Assembly: GCA_027475525.1 (NCBI GenBank)
Contig: JAMWFC010000089.1
Location: forward strand, 372,001-436,000
Source: Macrolepiota albuminosa
Taxonomy: Eukaryota; Basidiomycota; Agaricomycetes; Agaricales; Agaricaceae
Direction: 5' to 3'
Length of the DNA stretch: 64,000 nt
Position 1 is the first letter of the stretch. Every line of letters begins with the position of its first letter. Under the pieces are notes generated by a model. It did no database searches and was not told the origin of the DNA. It was given only the letters and a program-made list of their open reading frames with translations. Positions 22,664 to 35,007 of the stretch are shown one piece after another. Made by a program: the position numbers and the translations under genes.

Positions 22664-24779
22664 TGTACATTTTACCAAATCTATCAAGTAGGCTCTTTGT
22701 ATAGATGAGTCATTTCGACGTCCAATGAAGTCAACACCGTATCCTGATACGACATCGCTAAATTTCGCTCATGGCAACAGAGGACGGACTGACCTCGGGC
22801 ATTGTTATTATTTTTCATTTTTCACATGCGACGGTCCGAGGACAGCGGCCAATGTGAACGTCCATGGAAGGGAAGGGAACAAATTACTTAGCGTAGGTAG
22901 ATGACATATTGTAACATTGTAACAAAGTCCACGTTTTCACCCACTCAAGTACAGACTGTGACTCGAAAGCTCCAACGAAGAAATGAACTGTAGACTGGGG
23001 CCGCCACAAAACGTTCGAAAACATCGATGACGATGTAAATCTCGATAAAGAACTCGGGTAGCTATGTACATATGAAGAAACAGTTAACTTCCACGAAGGC
23101 CGTTCGGTGCCACCTCCGTGAAGTCTTTCATCTCCACCTTGGACTCCGGTACGCCTCGGGAAAGGTCCACATTCTGCACCGTCTGCTCTCACACAGCGTA
23201 TCCTCTTTCTCAATGCCGACTCGGACCGCCCTATCCGATGGCTTCACACTGTTCATCAGCTTCTACGAATTCCAGCCATATCTCTCATGGCAGCAACGGA
23301 CCTATTCTATGCAATCGTGATTCTGGGCACGCAATGGGTAACTTAAACCCAAAAATTCATTGATTACCGACATGACAGACACGAGACTGCGCAGAAACTC
23401 GGGGTACTATGTACCCTGACGTCAAGGGGAAAACCTCCGACGAAATCTGAGTCGGTTTTTACCTTCCTCGCCTTCCTTACTTACCGGATGCCCAGTAATT
23501 GAACCTTGCGGAATGCCGTGCGGAATGATGAAACGGCGTGCACGCCAGGCGAACAGAGGAGTATGCATATGGTGATCCGTTATTGGCATGTGACAGACAT
23601 GATGAAGTCGAGCCAATAGAGTTCATTGTATTGTGTCGACATGGTTGCCGAGCTCAGAGAAACAGTAATTGCGAGAGATGATAGAGTGATTGTTGATATC
23701 AAAAAACTTGAACATATACGGAAGCGCTGGTTTTAGAATATAAACTAGTGACAGGGCGAGTGGATGAACAATTTTTCTGGAGAATCGCACATTATATACC
23801 GAGGTTACGACTATTGGATTCGGACGATTCGGAAGGAAAATTAAGGACAGTGAAAGTTTAGAACGCTCCTACGGCGTAGATTGACCGCGACTAGGTCTCA
23901 TGGTAATTAAAGACCTGCAGAATGCTGTAAGCTTGGTCATGTGTGCTTCGTGGTTCGATATATTGAACGCTGACGGCTCCTGCGCGAAAAAGGTACCTAT
24001 GTTTGAGAGCGCGTGGGTCATGTTTTTGCAGCACTGCATACATATACGTGAACTATTCGACATACACTATGCCAAGAAGTATTTACAAATCATGATGGGC
24101 GCATCGCTGTCATAACATATGTACTTCGGGAGTTTGATTTTCATTCCTGACTCGATCCATATGGACCCGAATTGTCAAATGCAGCAGGATGCGTTACAGC
24201 GGCAAAAGTTTCCACGTTTGACGTTCAGTGGATTCGTTCAGACAGAGGTCCGTGCTCGCTGCCATACCACAACAAGAAACGTCCGTTTGTCGCCCCACGT
24301 GCTCACTCGCCAAAGAGCATCGAATCTGCTTAAATTTTCGAGTGGTTCAGCTCCAAACGAATACCGCTATGTTTGCATGTGCGCTGTTTGCAATGATTCA
24401 ATACAATGTTTTAAGATCGACAGTGGATCGACACTTGCGATGGCAATGATCGAAGAAAACTTATACAGTTTGAATGGACCGACGTCACCAAACGACAGGC
24501 TTGAGAGTAGAAGAGCATTGCTTCTGCTAATCATGCAGGCTTGCTGAGAAGGGGTGCAAACTTTGGTGTACCAACTACCAGAAACATCTATGCATGGTTC
24601 TCTGCAGACCACTAATGAGCATTTCAAACCGCAAGCTGGTTCGGAGGTCTCGCCAATTTTTGAGGGTGCGGGATCAGCCGAGTGGCTGTGCTGTTTGGAT
24701 TGAGTTGCTTTGTGTTGTGTGAGCTTGGTTCTCTAGGGCGACAACATCGGTTCACCTCTGACCACCACTGTCCACAACG
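22664..24779. other. Intergenic, 2.1 kb, no confident gene
   Basis: Several ORFs of 60-140 codons (for example 24119-24547) share no family motif and have ordinary non-coding character. The distal part should carry the promoter of the glucan synthase gene. No transposon ends were seen. Confidence 0.4.
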
Positions 24780-27700
24780 ATGTCCAGAACGGGGCCCATC
24801 ATCCAGGACGGCTATCCCTCGTCATCGCCCCCGTCGACGGACAACCAACACGACCCTTTCAGCAATAGCAATGGCCAGCGACGATACTACGACAACGAGT
24901 CCGACAATGTTGACTACGGCCGCCGTGATACTTACGCCTCAGACAGCAGTAACCCTGGCCTCAATGACCAGAATTTCTATGACCAGAATGGTACATACGA
25001 TCCTTATCGTGAGCAGAGTCAGCACACGACCCTTCTTCCGTCTCACATTCGTCTTGAAGCACCTCAAGACACCGATTCAGACGTTGACGTTTATGGACAA
25101 AAGTATCCACCCTCCGCAGAGTCTATAGGTGCAGGACAGCCTCGTATGGGCCAGCCAGACTCGTCAACACCAACATTTATGGACTACGGTGTTCCAGCCG
25201 GCGCACGCGAGGCATACCCCGCTTGGAGTTCAGAACGTCAGATTCCCCTTTCCAAGGAAGAAATAGAGGATATCTTCCTGGATCTCACCCAAAAATTTGG
25301 TTTTCAGAGGGATTCAATGCGAAACATGGTAAGTGCTGCTCATGGTTGTCTTTCGGCGTGCATTCGCCACCCGCGAGAATTTGACCCAATATGGTTTGTC
25401 AACGCATCATGCGCGCACCTCGTGTCATGTCGTTGAACCATTGTCGACATCAGGGATGACGGGTATAAAAATGATATTTTCTTGCACCAACCCTCCCACG
25501 AAGAGGGGCGAGACGGGGTACTGCGCGACTCCTCTTCCATTCTTGGCATCTTGTGGAGCCAGCTCAGCGGAGTCATGTGTGACTTTGCAGGCCCACCCAT
25601 GTACCTACCATGTCTTCCAGGCAGCTATCCCCTGTATATGTCCCGTGCTCAGACGTCGGGGTCGGCTACACCGCTTGAGTATTCCCTTCTTTTTCCTTCT
25701 CGCATTCTCATTCATCAGTAATGATCTGTGCTGACTACTCTGACAAAGTTCGACTTCCTGATGCAACTTCTCGATAGTCGGGCGTCACGTATGTCACCAA
25801 ATCAGGCCCTTCTTACCCTTCATGCGGATTACATCGGCGGCCACAATGCCAATTACCGTAAATGGTACTTTGCTGCTCAGCTCGACCTCGACGATGCTAT
25901 AGGGCACGTGCAAAATCCTGGTTTGAACCGTCTCAAGTCGAAGCGCGGCAAGGATAAAAGACCAAGTCATGAAAAATCCTTAAACAATGCCCTCGAGCGC
26001 TGGCGACAGGCGATGCACAATATGTCTCAGTACGACCGACTACGGCAGATTGCACTTTACCTCCTGCTCTGGGGTGAAGCGGCCCAAGTGCGGTTTGTCC
26101 CTGAATGTCTGTGTTTCATCTTCAAGTGCGCGGACGACTACTACCGGTCATCGGAATGTCAGAATAGGGTTGAACCCGTACCAGAAGGACTTTATCTGAA
26201 GAATGTCGTCAAGCCGCTGTATCGATTCATGCGAGATCAGGGATATGAGGTTCTTGATGGAAAGTTTGTGAGAAAGGAGAAGGATCATGATGATATCATT
26301 GGCTACGACGATGTTAACCAGTTGTTCTGGTATCCTGAAGGCATCGCTCGGATTGTCCTCACGGACAAGGTGTGCCGCTGCGAGATATATCACCCTTTTG
26401 AGGCTAACAAAGCATGAACAGGCACGGCTTGTGGATCTTCCTCCAGCCCAGCGATGGATGAAGTTCAATCAGGTAGATTGGAATCGAGCTTTTTTCAAGA
26501 CATATTACGAAAAGCGCTCATTTGGTCATCTCCTCGTCAACTTTAACCGAATTTGGGTTATTCATATAGCCATGTACTACTTTTATACGTCCTTCAACTC
26601 GCCGTCGATCTATCAGACTAACCCCCCATCACGTGCCTTGACCTGGAGTGTTACAGCTCTCGGCGGTGCGGTAGCCACAATAATCATGATTTTCGCCACT
26701 CTTGCAGAGTTTTCATATATACCAACAACATGGAACAATTCATCACACCTCACACGACGCCTTGTTTTCCTCCTCATAACTCTCGGACTCACCTGCGGAC
26801 CCACGTTTTACGTCGCCATCGCCGAGAATAGCTCAAGCCGTGGTGGCTCGCTCCCATTGATCCTTGGTATCGTCCAATTTTTCATCTCGGTTGTCGCGAC
26901 GCTGCTTTTTGCCGTCATGCCTTCCGGCCGCATGTTCGGCGACCGAGTCGCGGGCAAGTCACGGAAGTACCTCGCCAGCCAGACATTCACGGCCTCATAC
27001 CCATCGCTAGAGCGTATTCCACGATTTGCATCCATCTTCCTTTGGATCCTCGTCTTCGGCTGCAAGTTCACAGAATCGTACTTCTTCTTGACATTGTCGT
27101 TTAAAGACCCGATACGCGTAATGGTCCACATGAAGGTTCAAGCATGCAATGACAAGTATTTTGGCAATAACCTCTGTACAAACCAGGCCGCGTTTACGCT
27201 GACGATCATGTACATTATGGATCTTGTGCTCTTCTTCTTGGATACGTTCCTTTGGTATATCATTTGGAATACCGTATACAGCATTGGAAGGTCGTTCAGT
27301 CTCGGACTTTCGATTTGGACACCGTGGAAGGATATCTATACCCGTCTTCCAAAGCGGATATATGCGAAGTTGTTGGCGACAGGGGATATGGAAGTCAAGT
27401 ACAAGCCTAAGGCATGTTTGTTACACTCAACGCCATAGTCTGACATTGACGTGGATCGTAGGTTCTGGTATCGCAGATCTGGAATGCAATCATCATTTCC
27501 ATGTACAGGGAGCACCTGCTCTCTATCGATCACGTTCAGAAGTTGCTCTACCACCAGGTCGACACTGGTGCCGGTGGCAGACGATCTCTGCGTGCCCCAC
27601 CGTTCTTTATCGCTCAGGGTGACAAGTCTTATCAAGGGGAGTTTTTCCCAGCTGGTAGCGAAGCCGAGCGTCGGATATCGTTCTTTGCGCAAAGTTTGAC

Positions 27701-30700
27701 GACGGATATTCCTGCACCGCTGCCTGTTGATGCTATGCCTACATTTACGGTGTTGACCCCTCATTACAGCGAGAAGGTGTGTTTTTATCTTTCCCGACTC
27801 ACTAAAACTGCCGTTAACGGGCATTTAGACACTGCTATCTCTCCGTGAGATTATTCGTGAAGAGGATCAAAATACTCGCGTCACGCTTTTGGAATACCTG
27901 AAGCAGCTGCACCCTATTGAGTGGGAGAATTTCGTCAAGGATACCAAGATTCTGGCGGAAGAGTCGGCGATGTTTAACGGTCCAAACCCCTTCACTGGCG
28001 ACGAGAAAGGTCAATCGAAGGCGGACGATCTGCCGTTCTACTTCATCGGTTTCAAGAGTGCCGCGCCCGAGTTCACTCTTCGTACACGAATCTGGGCTTC
28101 TCTTCGTGCACAGACCCTCTACCGGACTGTTTCTGGGATGATGAATTATTCAAAAGCGATTAAACTCCTCTACCGGGTTGAGAATCCTGAGGTTGTACAG
28201 CTCTTCGGCGGTAACACGGACAAACTTGAGCGTGAGCTCGAACGCATGGCCCGTCGCAAATTCAAGTTCTTGGTGTCGATGCAACGTTATTCCAAGTTTA
28301 ACAAGGAAGAGCATGAGAACGCCGAGTTTTTGCTGCGCGCATACCCCGATCTCCAGATTGCCTACCTTGAAGAAGAGCCTCCCCGCAAGGAAGGTGGTGA
28401 CCCACGCATCTTCTCGTCCCTCATTGATGGTCACAGCGAGTTCATTCCTGAAACAGGACGTCGCCGACCTAAGTTCCGCATTGAACTTCCCGGCAATCCG
28501 ATTCTCGGTGACGGCAAGTCGGATAACCAGAACCACGCGATTATCTTCTATCGCGGAGAGTACTTACAGCTCATCGACGCCAATCAAGATAACTATCTTG
28601 AGGAGTGTCTCAAGATCCGCAATATTCTTGGCGAGTTTGAAGAGTATGCTGTGTCAACCCAAAGCCCGTATGCACAGTGGGGGCACAAGGACTTCAAAAA
28701 ACCTCCTGTTGCTATCGTCGGTGCCCGCGAGTACATCTTTTCCGAGAATATTGGTATTCTGGGTGATCTTGCTGCTGGGAAGGAACAGACATTCGGTACT
28801 CTCGCGGCCCGTTCGATGGCGTGGATTGGAGGTAAATTGCACTACGGACATCCTGATTTCTTAAATGGCTTGTACATGAGCACGCGCGGTGGAGTGTCGA
28901 AGGCACAGAAGGGCTTACATCTTAACGAGGATATCTACGCTGGCATGAACGCGTTTGGTCGAGGTGCGCGAATTAAGCACACAGAGTATTACCAATGCGG
29001 CAAGGGCAGAGATCTGGGCTTCGGGACCATCTTGAACTTCCAGACTAAGATTGGTACGGGAATGGGTGAGCAAATGTTAAGCCGCGAGTATTATTACTTG
29101 GGCACACAACTTCCGATTGACCGGTTCTTAACGTTCTACTACGGTCATCCTGGGTTCCACATCAATAACATGCTCGTCATTCTTTCCGTTCAGATTTTCA
29201 TCGTCACCCGTAGGTTCTTTCCCTGTGTTTCATTCGTCATTAATCGAGCATTTGTACAGTTGTATTCTTGGGTACCCTGACTTCACAACTTGTGATTTGC
29301 AAGTATACAGACCAAGGCCAATTCTTAGGCGGGCAGGCTGGGTGCTACAACCTTGTGCCTGTCTTTGACTGGATCAGGCGCTGTATCATCAGTATCTTTT
29401 TGGTGTTCATGATTGCTTTCTTGCCGCTGTTCCTTCAGGGTTCGTTTTAGTTTCTTGCTGCGTATGTCTACTTACTAATAATCCGGACAGAACTGGTGGA
29501 GAGAGGAACAATAAAAGCCATCATCCGTCTCGCAAAACAATTTGGATCTCTGTCTCCCGTCTTCGAGATCTTTTCGACCCAGATCTACACTCACTCGATC
29601 CTCAGTAATTTGACGCTCGGTGGTGCACGGTACATCGCTACAGGACGTGGATTTGCTACAACGAGGATCTATTTCAACATATTGTTTTCTCGATTCGCGG
29701 GGCCAGGTATATATCTTGGCATGAGGACACTCATCTCGCTGCTCTATGTCACGTTGACACTGTGGACACCATACTTGATCTATTTCTGGATCTCAATCGT
29801 TTCGTTATGCCTTGCTCCTTTCCTTTTCAATCCCCATCAGTTTGTTTTCTCCGATTTTATCATCGATTATAGGTAATTGTCACCTCTATTTCTCTTTGTT
29901 GACAACAAGTAACTGATAATTCTTAATGGCAGGGAGTTCTTGAGATGGATGTGTCGCGGCAATTCACGCTCTCACAACAACTCGTGGATTGGATATTGCC
30001 GACTTTCGAGGACAATGATCACAGGTTACAAAAAGAAGAGGCTTGGTCACCCATCCGAAAAACTTTCTGGTGACGTTCCACGTGCAGGTTGGCGCGCGGT
30101 TCTCTTTTCCGAGGTCATTTTCCCTGTCTTCATGGCGGTGCTGTTTGTTATTGCCTACATGTTCGTCAAGTCGTTCCCAGGATCTAATGGGAGGCAACCT
30201 CCAAGCCCATTGATCCGTATTGCTGTCATTTCTCTTGGTCCTATCGTTTGGAATGCAGCTGTCCTTTTGACTCTCTTCATTTTCTCCCTTTTCCTCGGCC
30301 CTATGCTGGAAGCGACTCTTCCAAACTTCGGAACTATGATGGCTTTCATCGCTCACGTACTCGGTGCCATCGGGATGATTGGTTTCTTCGAATTTCTCGT
30401 GAGTACACGTAATGCGCGAACCAATTTATCTCATGTCAAACATTATTTTCCAGTGGTACCTCGAACTTTGGGATGTATCACATGCCGTTCTCGGCCTCAT
30501 CGCCGTGATTGCTATACAGCGCGCGATACACAAAATTCTCATTGCCGTTTTCCTTTCTCGTGAATTCAAACATGATGAAACTAACCGTGCATGGTGGAGC
30601 GGCCGGTGGTATGGCCGTGGGCTCGGCGCCCATGTTATGTCACAACCTCCTCGCGAATTCTTGGTCAAGATCATCGAGCTGTCTCTGTGGAGCTCTGATT

Positions 30701-31217
30701 TGCTTCTTGGACATGTGCTCTTGTTCATGCTGACTCCACCTATCTTGATACCTTATTTTGACCGTTTCCATGCGACTATACTTTGTGAGTTTGATATCTC
30801 CGTTTTGACATCTTCTCCAACTAACTCCCCGTTTCAGTTTGGCTGCGGCCCTCTAAACAAATTCGTGCTCCTCTATATTCAATTAAACAAAAAAAGCAAC
30901 GCTCCCCGTTTCAGTTTGGCTGCGGCCCTCTAAACAAATTCGTGCTCCTCTATATTCAATTAAACAAAAAAAGCAACGCGTTGGTTGGTGAGTACTTGTT
31001 GAATGATTGTCTCTACTGCCATGTTGAGGACCATCGTTTGTCAAGGTCGTAAAGTACGGCATTATTTACATCCTTGTCATTGGCCTTTTCGTGGTCCTCA
31101 TTGCACTACGTAAGTTTTGATACGTTGGAGTTCTTCCGCAGTGCTTAGCCGTCCTCCACAGCTGCTGTCTTCCGTTCTAGTCTACATATCGACTGCACAC
31201 TTTGTCAAAGTTTGTAA
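24780..31217 (+). CDS. FKS1: 1,3-beta-glucan synthase catalytic subunit
   Basis: Multispan plasma-membrane enzyme polymerising UDP-glucose into the main cell-wall glucan, activated by Rho1; target of echinocandins. Twelve exons fit in frame (1,799 codons): 24780-25328, 25749-26369, 26422-27411, 27462-27776, 27829-29209, 29260-29439, 29491-29872, 29933-30398, 30454-30784, 30915-30979, 31046-31109, 31162-31217. The N-terminus is polar (Gln/Asp/Ser/Tyr-rich). Signatures: [98 protein letters not shown], ending in [12 protein letters not shown]. Length is normal. Intron 1 is long (420 nt), intron 3 is GC-AG (27412-27461). Exon 10 lies in a 77-bp duplication; only one copy is used here. Donor GTTGGT at 30980 keeps the frame, the better-looking GTGAGT at 30988 does not. 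Confidence 0.95.
30825..30978. repeat. Perfect 77-bp tandem duplication at FKS intron 9/exon 10
   Basis: 30825-30901 repeats exactly at 30902-30978, doubling the splice acceptor and the exon that encodes [20 protein letters not shown]. Reading both copies as exon would break the gene; with one copy the exons fit in frame to the conserved C-terminus. Most likely an assembly artefact. Confidence 0.97.
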
Positions 31218-31746
31218 GCATTTTAATTCTATGGCTCACCTAGACTTTTCCGCACTATATTGTGAAATCTTGATTCTCGACTTGGTGTCGGACCATTCCC
31301 ATGGACCTTGCCACGATAACCTTCGAACTGTTACGGATCATGTTTACAAGGACATTTATACTGTATACCTACAATATGAGATATTTGCCGGTCTTTCCAT
31401 GGCTGCGTGCTTGAATATAAGGCGCAGTGTGTTGTCATAAAGCATGTTCCTCAATGACACTGACTATGTTACTTAAACACCAGTATAGCTCTTGTTTGCA
31501 GTGCTAGAGGGAACAGACGGTCAATTCATCGACGGCCCGGTCCTTCGGATTGAATGGAAGCATTTTTGTTCACGAGGTCAGAAAATGCACTCACCACCTG
31601 AGATCGATGATTGACATGTCAGATGTGGCAATATTCGGAGCTGGATTCATTCCATTGATTGTTCTCTGGTTGTCAACATATGACAATAGTGGCTTTTCCA
31701 GAAAGATTTAAAGAGCGAGAACTTTACCAAGGCAGAACAGGTAGTC
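31218..31746. other. Intergenic between FKS and first thaumatin-like gene
   Basis: About 530 bp with no clear coding exon. It holds the FKS 3' region and the promoter of the downstream thaumatin-like gene. Confidence 0.4.
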
Positions 31747-33034
31747 ATGAGAGCTGTTATCGCCGCATCTTTGCTTGCCTTCATTTCTGAAGCTTCTGCT
31801 CGAACATTTACGGTATGTTACTTGGATTAATGGTTATGTCTCTCGCCAACTCTTCATCAAGGTCAACAATGCATGTCCTTTCACTATCTGGTAGGTGCCG
31901 TAACAGTCCAAGTTTCTTTGGCATCATAGATTGTTCCAATTAGGCCTGCAGTAAGCTGTCTTCCTTGACTTTGGCAACACCTGCTTACTTTCGATCTAGC
32001 TCTTCACTGATCTGAATGTAGCTCCGAACGTACCAAGCCAAGCAACGGGGTACGCGCGTCCTCACGGTCTGTTTTTTCTCTTATCTGACTCCCAGCCAAT
32101 AGCTGGGAAGCCGCGGAATTTACCGCAGTGAGCTTTTTCGTCCCAGATAATTGGAAGGCTGGGAGGATATGGGTATGACATTCCTAAGATGCTAGTGTTC
32201 CACTCATTACTCGACAGGCTCGTCGTGACTGCGACTTTTCCGTAAACCCTGGTCCCAATTCATGTCTGGATGGAGGTTGCAACGGCGGTCTTCTCTGTGA
32301 TCCACACACAGGAACTGTAAGTGATTGCTTTTTTTTAAATCCTTCATTCCTACGAATCACAGTATCATTGCAACGGCAGGGCGTTCCTCCAGCTACAGTA
32401 GCGGAGTTTACATTGCAAGGAGATGGTAATCTAGACTTTTATGACGGTAATTCTTAGAAATAGTTCCTTGTATTTCAGATCTCACCATACCTTAACAGTC
32501 TCTCTTGTTGATGGATATAATCTTCCGATGAGGATCTCCAACAATCAAGGTTGTCATGTCGCTGATTGCCCGGTGGACCTTGGGCCAAATTGTTTGTCCT
32601 TTTTTTGAGGCTTCTTGAATACGAATATGATTCCTATTTAGGTCCGGCGCCTTTAAAGGGCCCATTTGATTCCACTGGTTTTCCTGTCGGGTGTAAGAGT
32701 GCCTGTGTAGCGAACCTCGATGGGAATCAAGGTTTGCATTTGCAAACTGAGAGTGATTGGCTGGTTGTCAACTCTTTTAATGTCTAGCAAACTCTGCCAA
32801 CTGCTGTTCCGGTTCGCACAGCACTCCTGACACTTGTCCTTCCTCTGGTGAGTTATCTGTTTCTACACTTCTCTCGCGCTACCTCACTTCCCGCCAGGTG
32901 TGGAATTCTACTCGTATTTTAAGGACAACTGCCCGAATTCCTACGCTTATGCGTTTGATGAGTCAAGCGGGACAGCATTATGGACTTGTAATTCGGCCCT
33001 CGCGGCTGACTACACAGTCACATTCTGCCCCTGA
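31747..33034 (+). CDS. Thaumatin-like protein 1 (secreted)
   Basis: About ten exons with introns near 50 nt. Signal peptide MRAVIAASLLAFISEASA, then RTFTVNNACPFTIWPALF. Further blocks: QATGWEAAEF, DNWKAGRIWARRDCDF, NSCLDGGCNGGLLC, VPPATVAEFTL, FYDVSLVDGYNLPM, GPFDSTGFPVGCKSAC, NSANCCSGSHSTPDTC, NSYAYAFDESSG, YTVTFCP. I count 16 cysteines, the canonical number for eight disulfides, and the REDDD-type residues are in place around the cleft. Fungal members include beta-1,3-glucanases of the fruiting-body wall, fitting the adjacent glucan synthase gene. About 245 residues, a normal length. Exon ends were read by eye. Confidence 0.92.
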
Positions 33035-33632
33035 TTGTTGCCAGATGCAGAGAGGAAACTTGACAACCTTCAGTTTTGTGAATGTTCCCCATGGAATCAT
33101 GATTATTATTCTATTGGCCCCACTTGAAACAGTGATAAATCGATTGCAACTTATTGATTGGAGTGTGTTGTCTTCGAAGTTTTTCGATTCGGACCTCTCA
33201 TCGGCCATATTGTGATCTAGTTAACCAGGTCCGGAGTGCGTTAGCATTAGCAGCCAGATGTGAGGCTATCATCCTTGCGAGACGGAAGTACGTATGCCGT
33301 CACAAAGGCTTACAACCGCTGACACGGGGCGACTTGCTGAATTTCTGATCTCCGAGGGTGATTCGACCAGTACACAATGTCAAAAGTTTTATTATTATAA
33401 TGCATATGACTACAGCCAATCAAGACACATGGATTCTGTCGTCCTTTAGCCGGTTTGTTCCGCGGAAAGCAATCATCTTTAGAGGTTGTAATGCAACTAC
33501 AGGTAACGATACAATCAGAAGAGCTGCTACGGTTTCAGCATAATTTGGACCATCAGAACAACGGATATAAATGAGGCGAAGTATACAGAAACCCCTCACT
33601 GAAAGTCTTTGGGTGCCTACGGCTAAAGCACA

Positions 33633-35007
33633 ATGATTACCTTGTTCCTCGTGTCTTTGTCGCTTGCTCTGAGCGCAAGTGCTCGTACCTTGACGGTCAG
33701 GCCATTTCTAGTCATCTTACCCAGCACTGTCTGAACCACTCGATTATCAAGGTGACCAACGGATGTCCGTTTACCATCTGGTAAGCCCCTGATATTTCAA
33801 CCCGTTTTCTCTCTGGACAATGGAATTTATAGGCCTGCAGTACGATTCTTCTCGTCGTAGACATAGCGACGTATTGATAGGATCTAATCGCTAGACATTC
33901 ACCGACCTGAACGTCGCGCCCAACATCCCTAACTTTGCCACCGGGTTAGCCACAACGTTCTCCATAGATCGTTTAAACTCTGATCACTGATACTATGTAT
34001 GTAGCTGGGAAGCGAAGCCTTTTAGTAGCGTCTCATTTACCGTGCCCGACAATTGGAAATCTGGACGTGTTTGGGTATATTATATCACCATCGCGTTGCT
34101 CTGAATCTGACTAAATCTTGCATTGGGAGGGAAGGCGCAACTGTGGTTTCACAACTAACCCTGGGCCAAACTCCTGCCTCACTGGTGGGTGCAATGGAGG
34201 CTTAGAGTGTGATCCTCACACTGGTACAGTACGTTATTTTCCCGCTTTGTGGAATACATGTCTTATTATTACATGCAGGGTGTTCCTCCCGCTACACTCG
34301 CAGAGTTTACCCTTGAAGGAGATGGTGTCAAAGATTTCTATGACGGTGCGTGAGACTTGACCTAGATTATGGTATAACCTTCAAGTATATGAACGACTCA
34401 TCTAGTATCAAACGTCGATGGAGCAATCTACCAATGAGGTGAGTTTTGTTGAAAACTGCATCCCATGTTCTCTTCTTAGACCCCATCCAGGATAACAAAT
34501 AACAAAGGCTGTCCAGTAGCCGACTGTCCGGTCGATTTAATAGCCAAATGTGAGTCGCTACTTTCAGCTTTGCTGTGATTTTCTACTTAACGACGATGTG
34601 TGGCTAGGCCCCGGCCCCCTGAAAGGCCCATTTGATGCATCTGGTGTTCCTGGCGGATGCAAATCTGCATGTCTCGCTAATATCGACGGAAATCCAGGTC
34701 CATAAAAATCCAAGAGTTTCCTGGATGTTTCAAAGGTCTCACGATAACTTTGCAGCTGATTCTGCAAATTGTTGTTCGGGAAGCCACAACACACCTGCTA
34801 CTTGCCCCTCTTCTGGTGTCCAATTTTACAGCTACTTCAGTCAGTCCGCGTCTTTCAGAAGGATATCATGTGGTATTAATTGATCGCCCATCAGAACAAA
34901 GCTGTCCAAATGCCTACGCTTATGCCTTTGATGAAGCCAGCGAATCCGCACTATTCACATGCGATTCAATCCTTAAAGCTGATTACACGGTTACATTCTG
35001 TCCTTAG
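33633..35007 (+). CDS. Thaumatin-like protein 2 (secreted), tandem paralogue
   Basis: Starts MITLFLVSLSLALSASARTL (signal peptide), then TNGCPFTIWPA, FTDLNVAPNIPNFATGWEA, NWKSGRVWGRRNCGF, NSCLTGGCNGGLEC, VPPATLAEFTLEGDG, FYDVSNVDGAIYQ, GPFDASGVPGGCKSAC, NCCSGSHNTPATC, NAYAYAFDEASES and TVTFCP. All 16 cysteines can be placed. It shares most intron positions with its neighbour but has introns after QM-R/ITNNKG and at SYF/K that the neighbour lacks, and lacks the neighbour's intron at SSG/V. Probably a tandem duplication followed by intron turnover. Role as for the first copy. Confidence 0.9.

Noticed and set aside
24119..24547. 142-codon plus ORF upstream of FKS
   Set aside because: No motif, no supporting splice sites and no recognisable similarity; likely chance.
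24682..25128. 148-codon plus ORF overlapping the FKS start
   Set aside because: Alternative frame of FKS exon 1; Thr-rich by composition only.
28150..28864. Long ORFs antisense or frame-shifted within FKS exon 5
   Set aside because: Shadows of the strongly conserved synthase frame.
30838..30914. An extra FKS exon from the first 77-bp copy
   Set aside because: Using both copies duplicates a splice acceptor and breaks the frame; one copy gives the conserved sequence.
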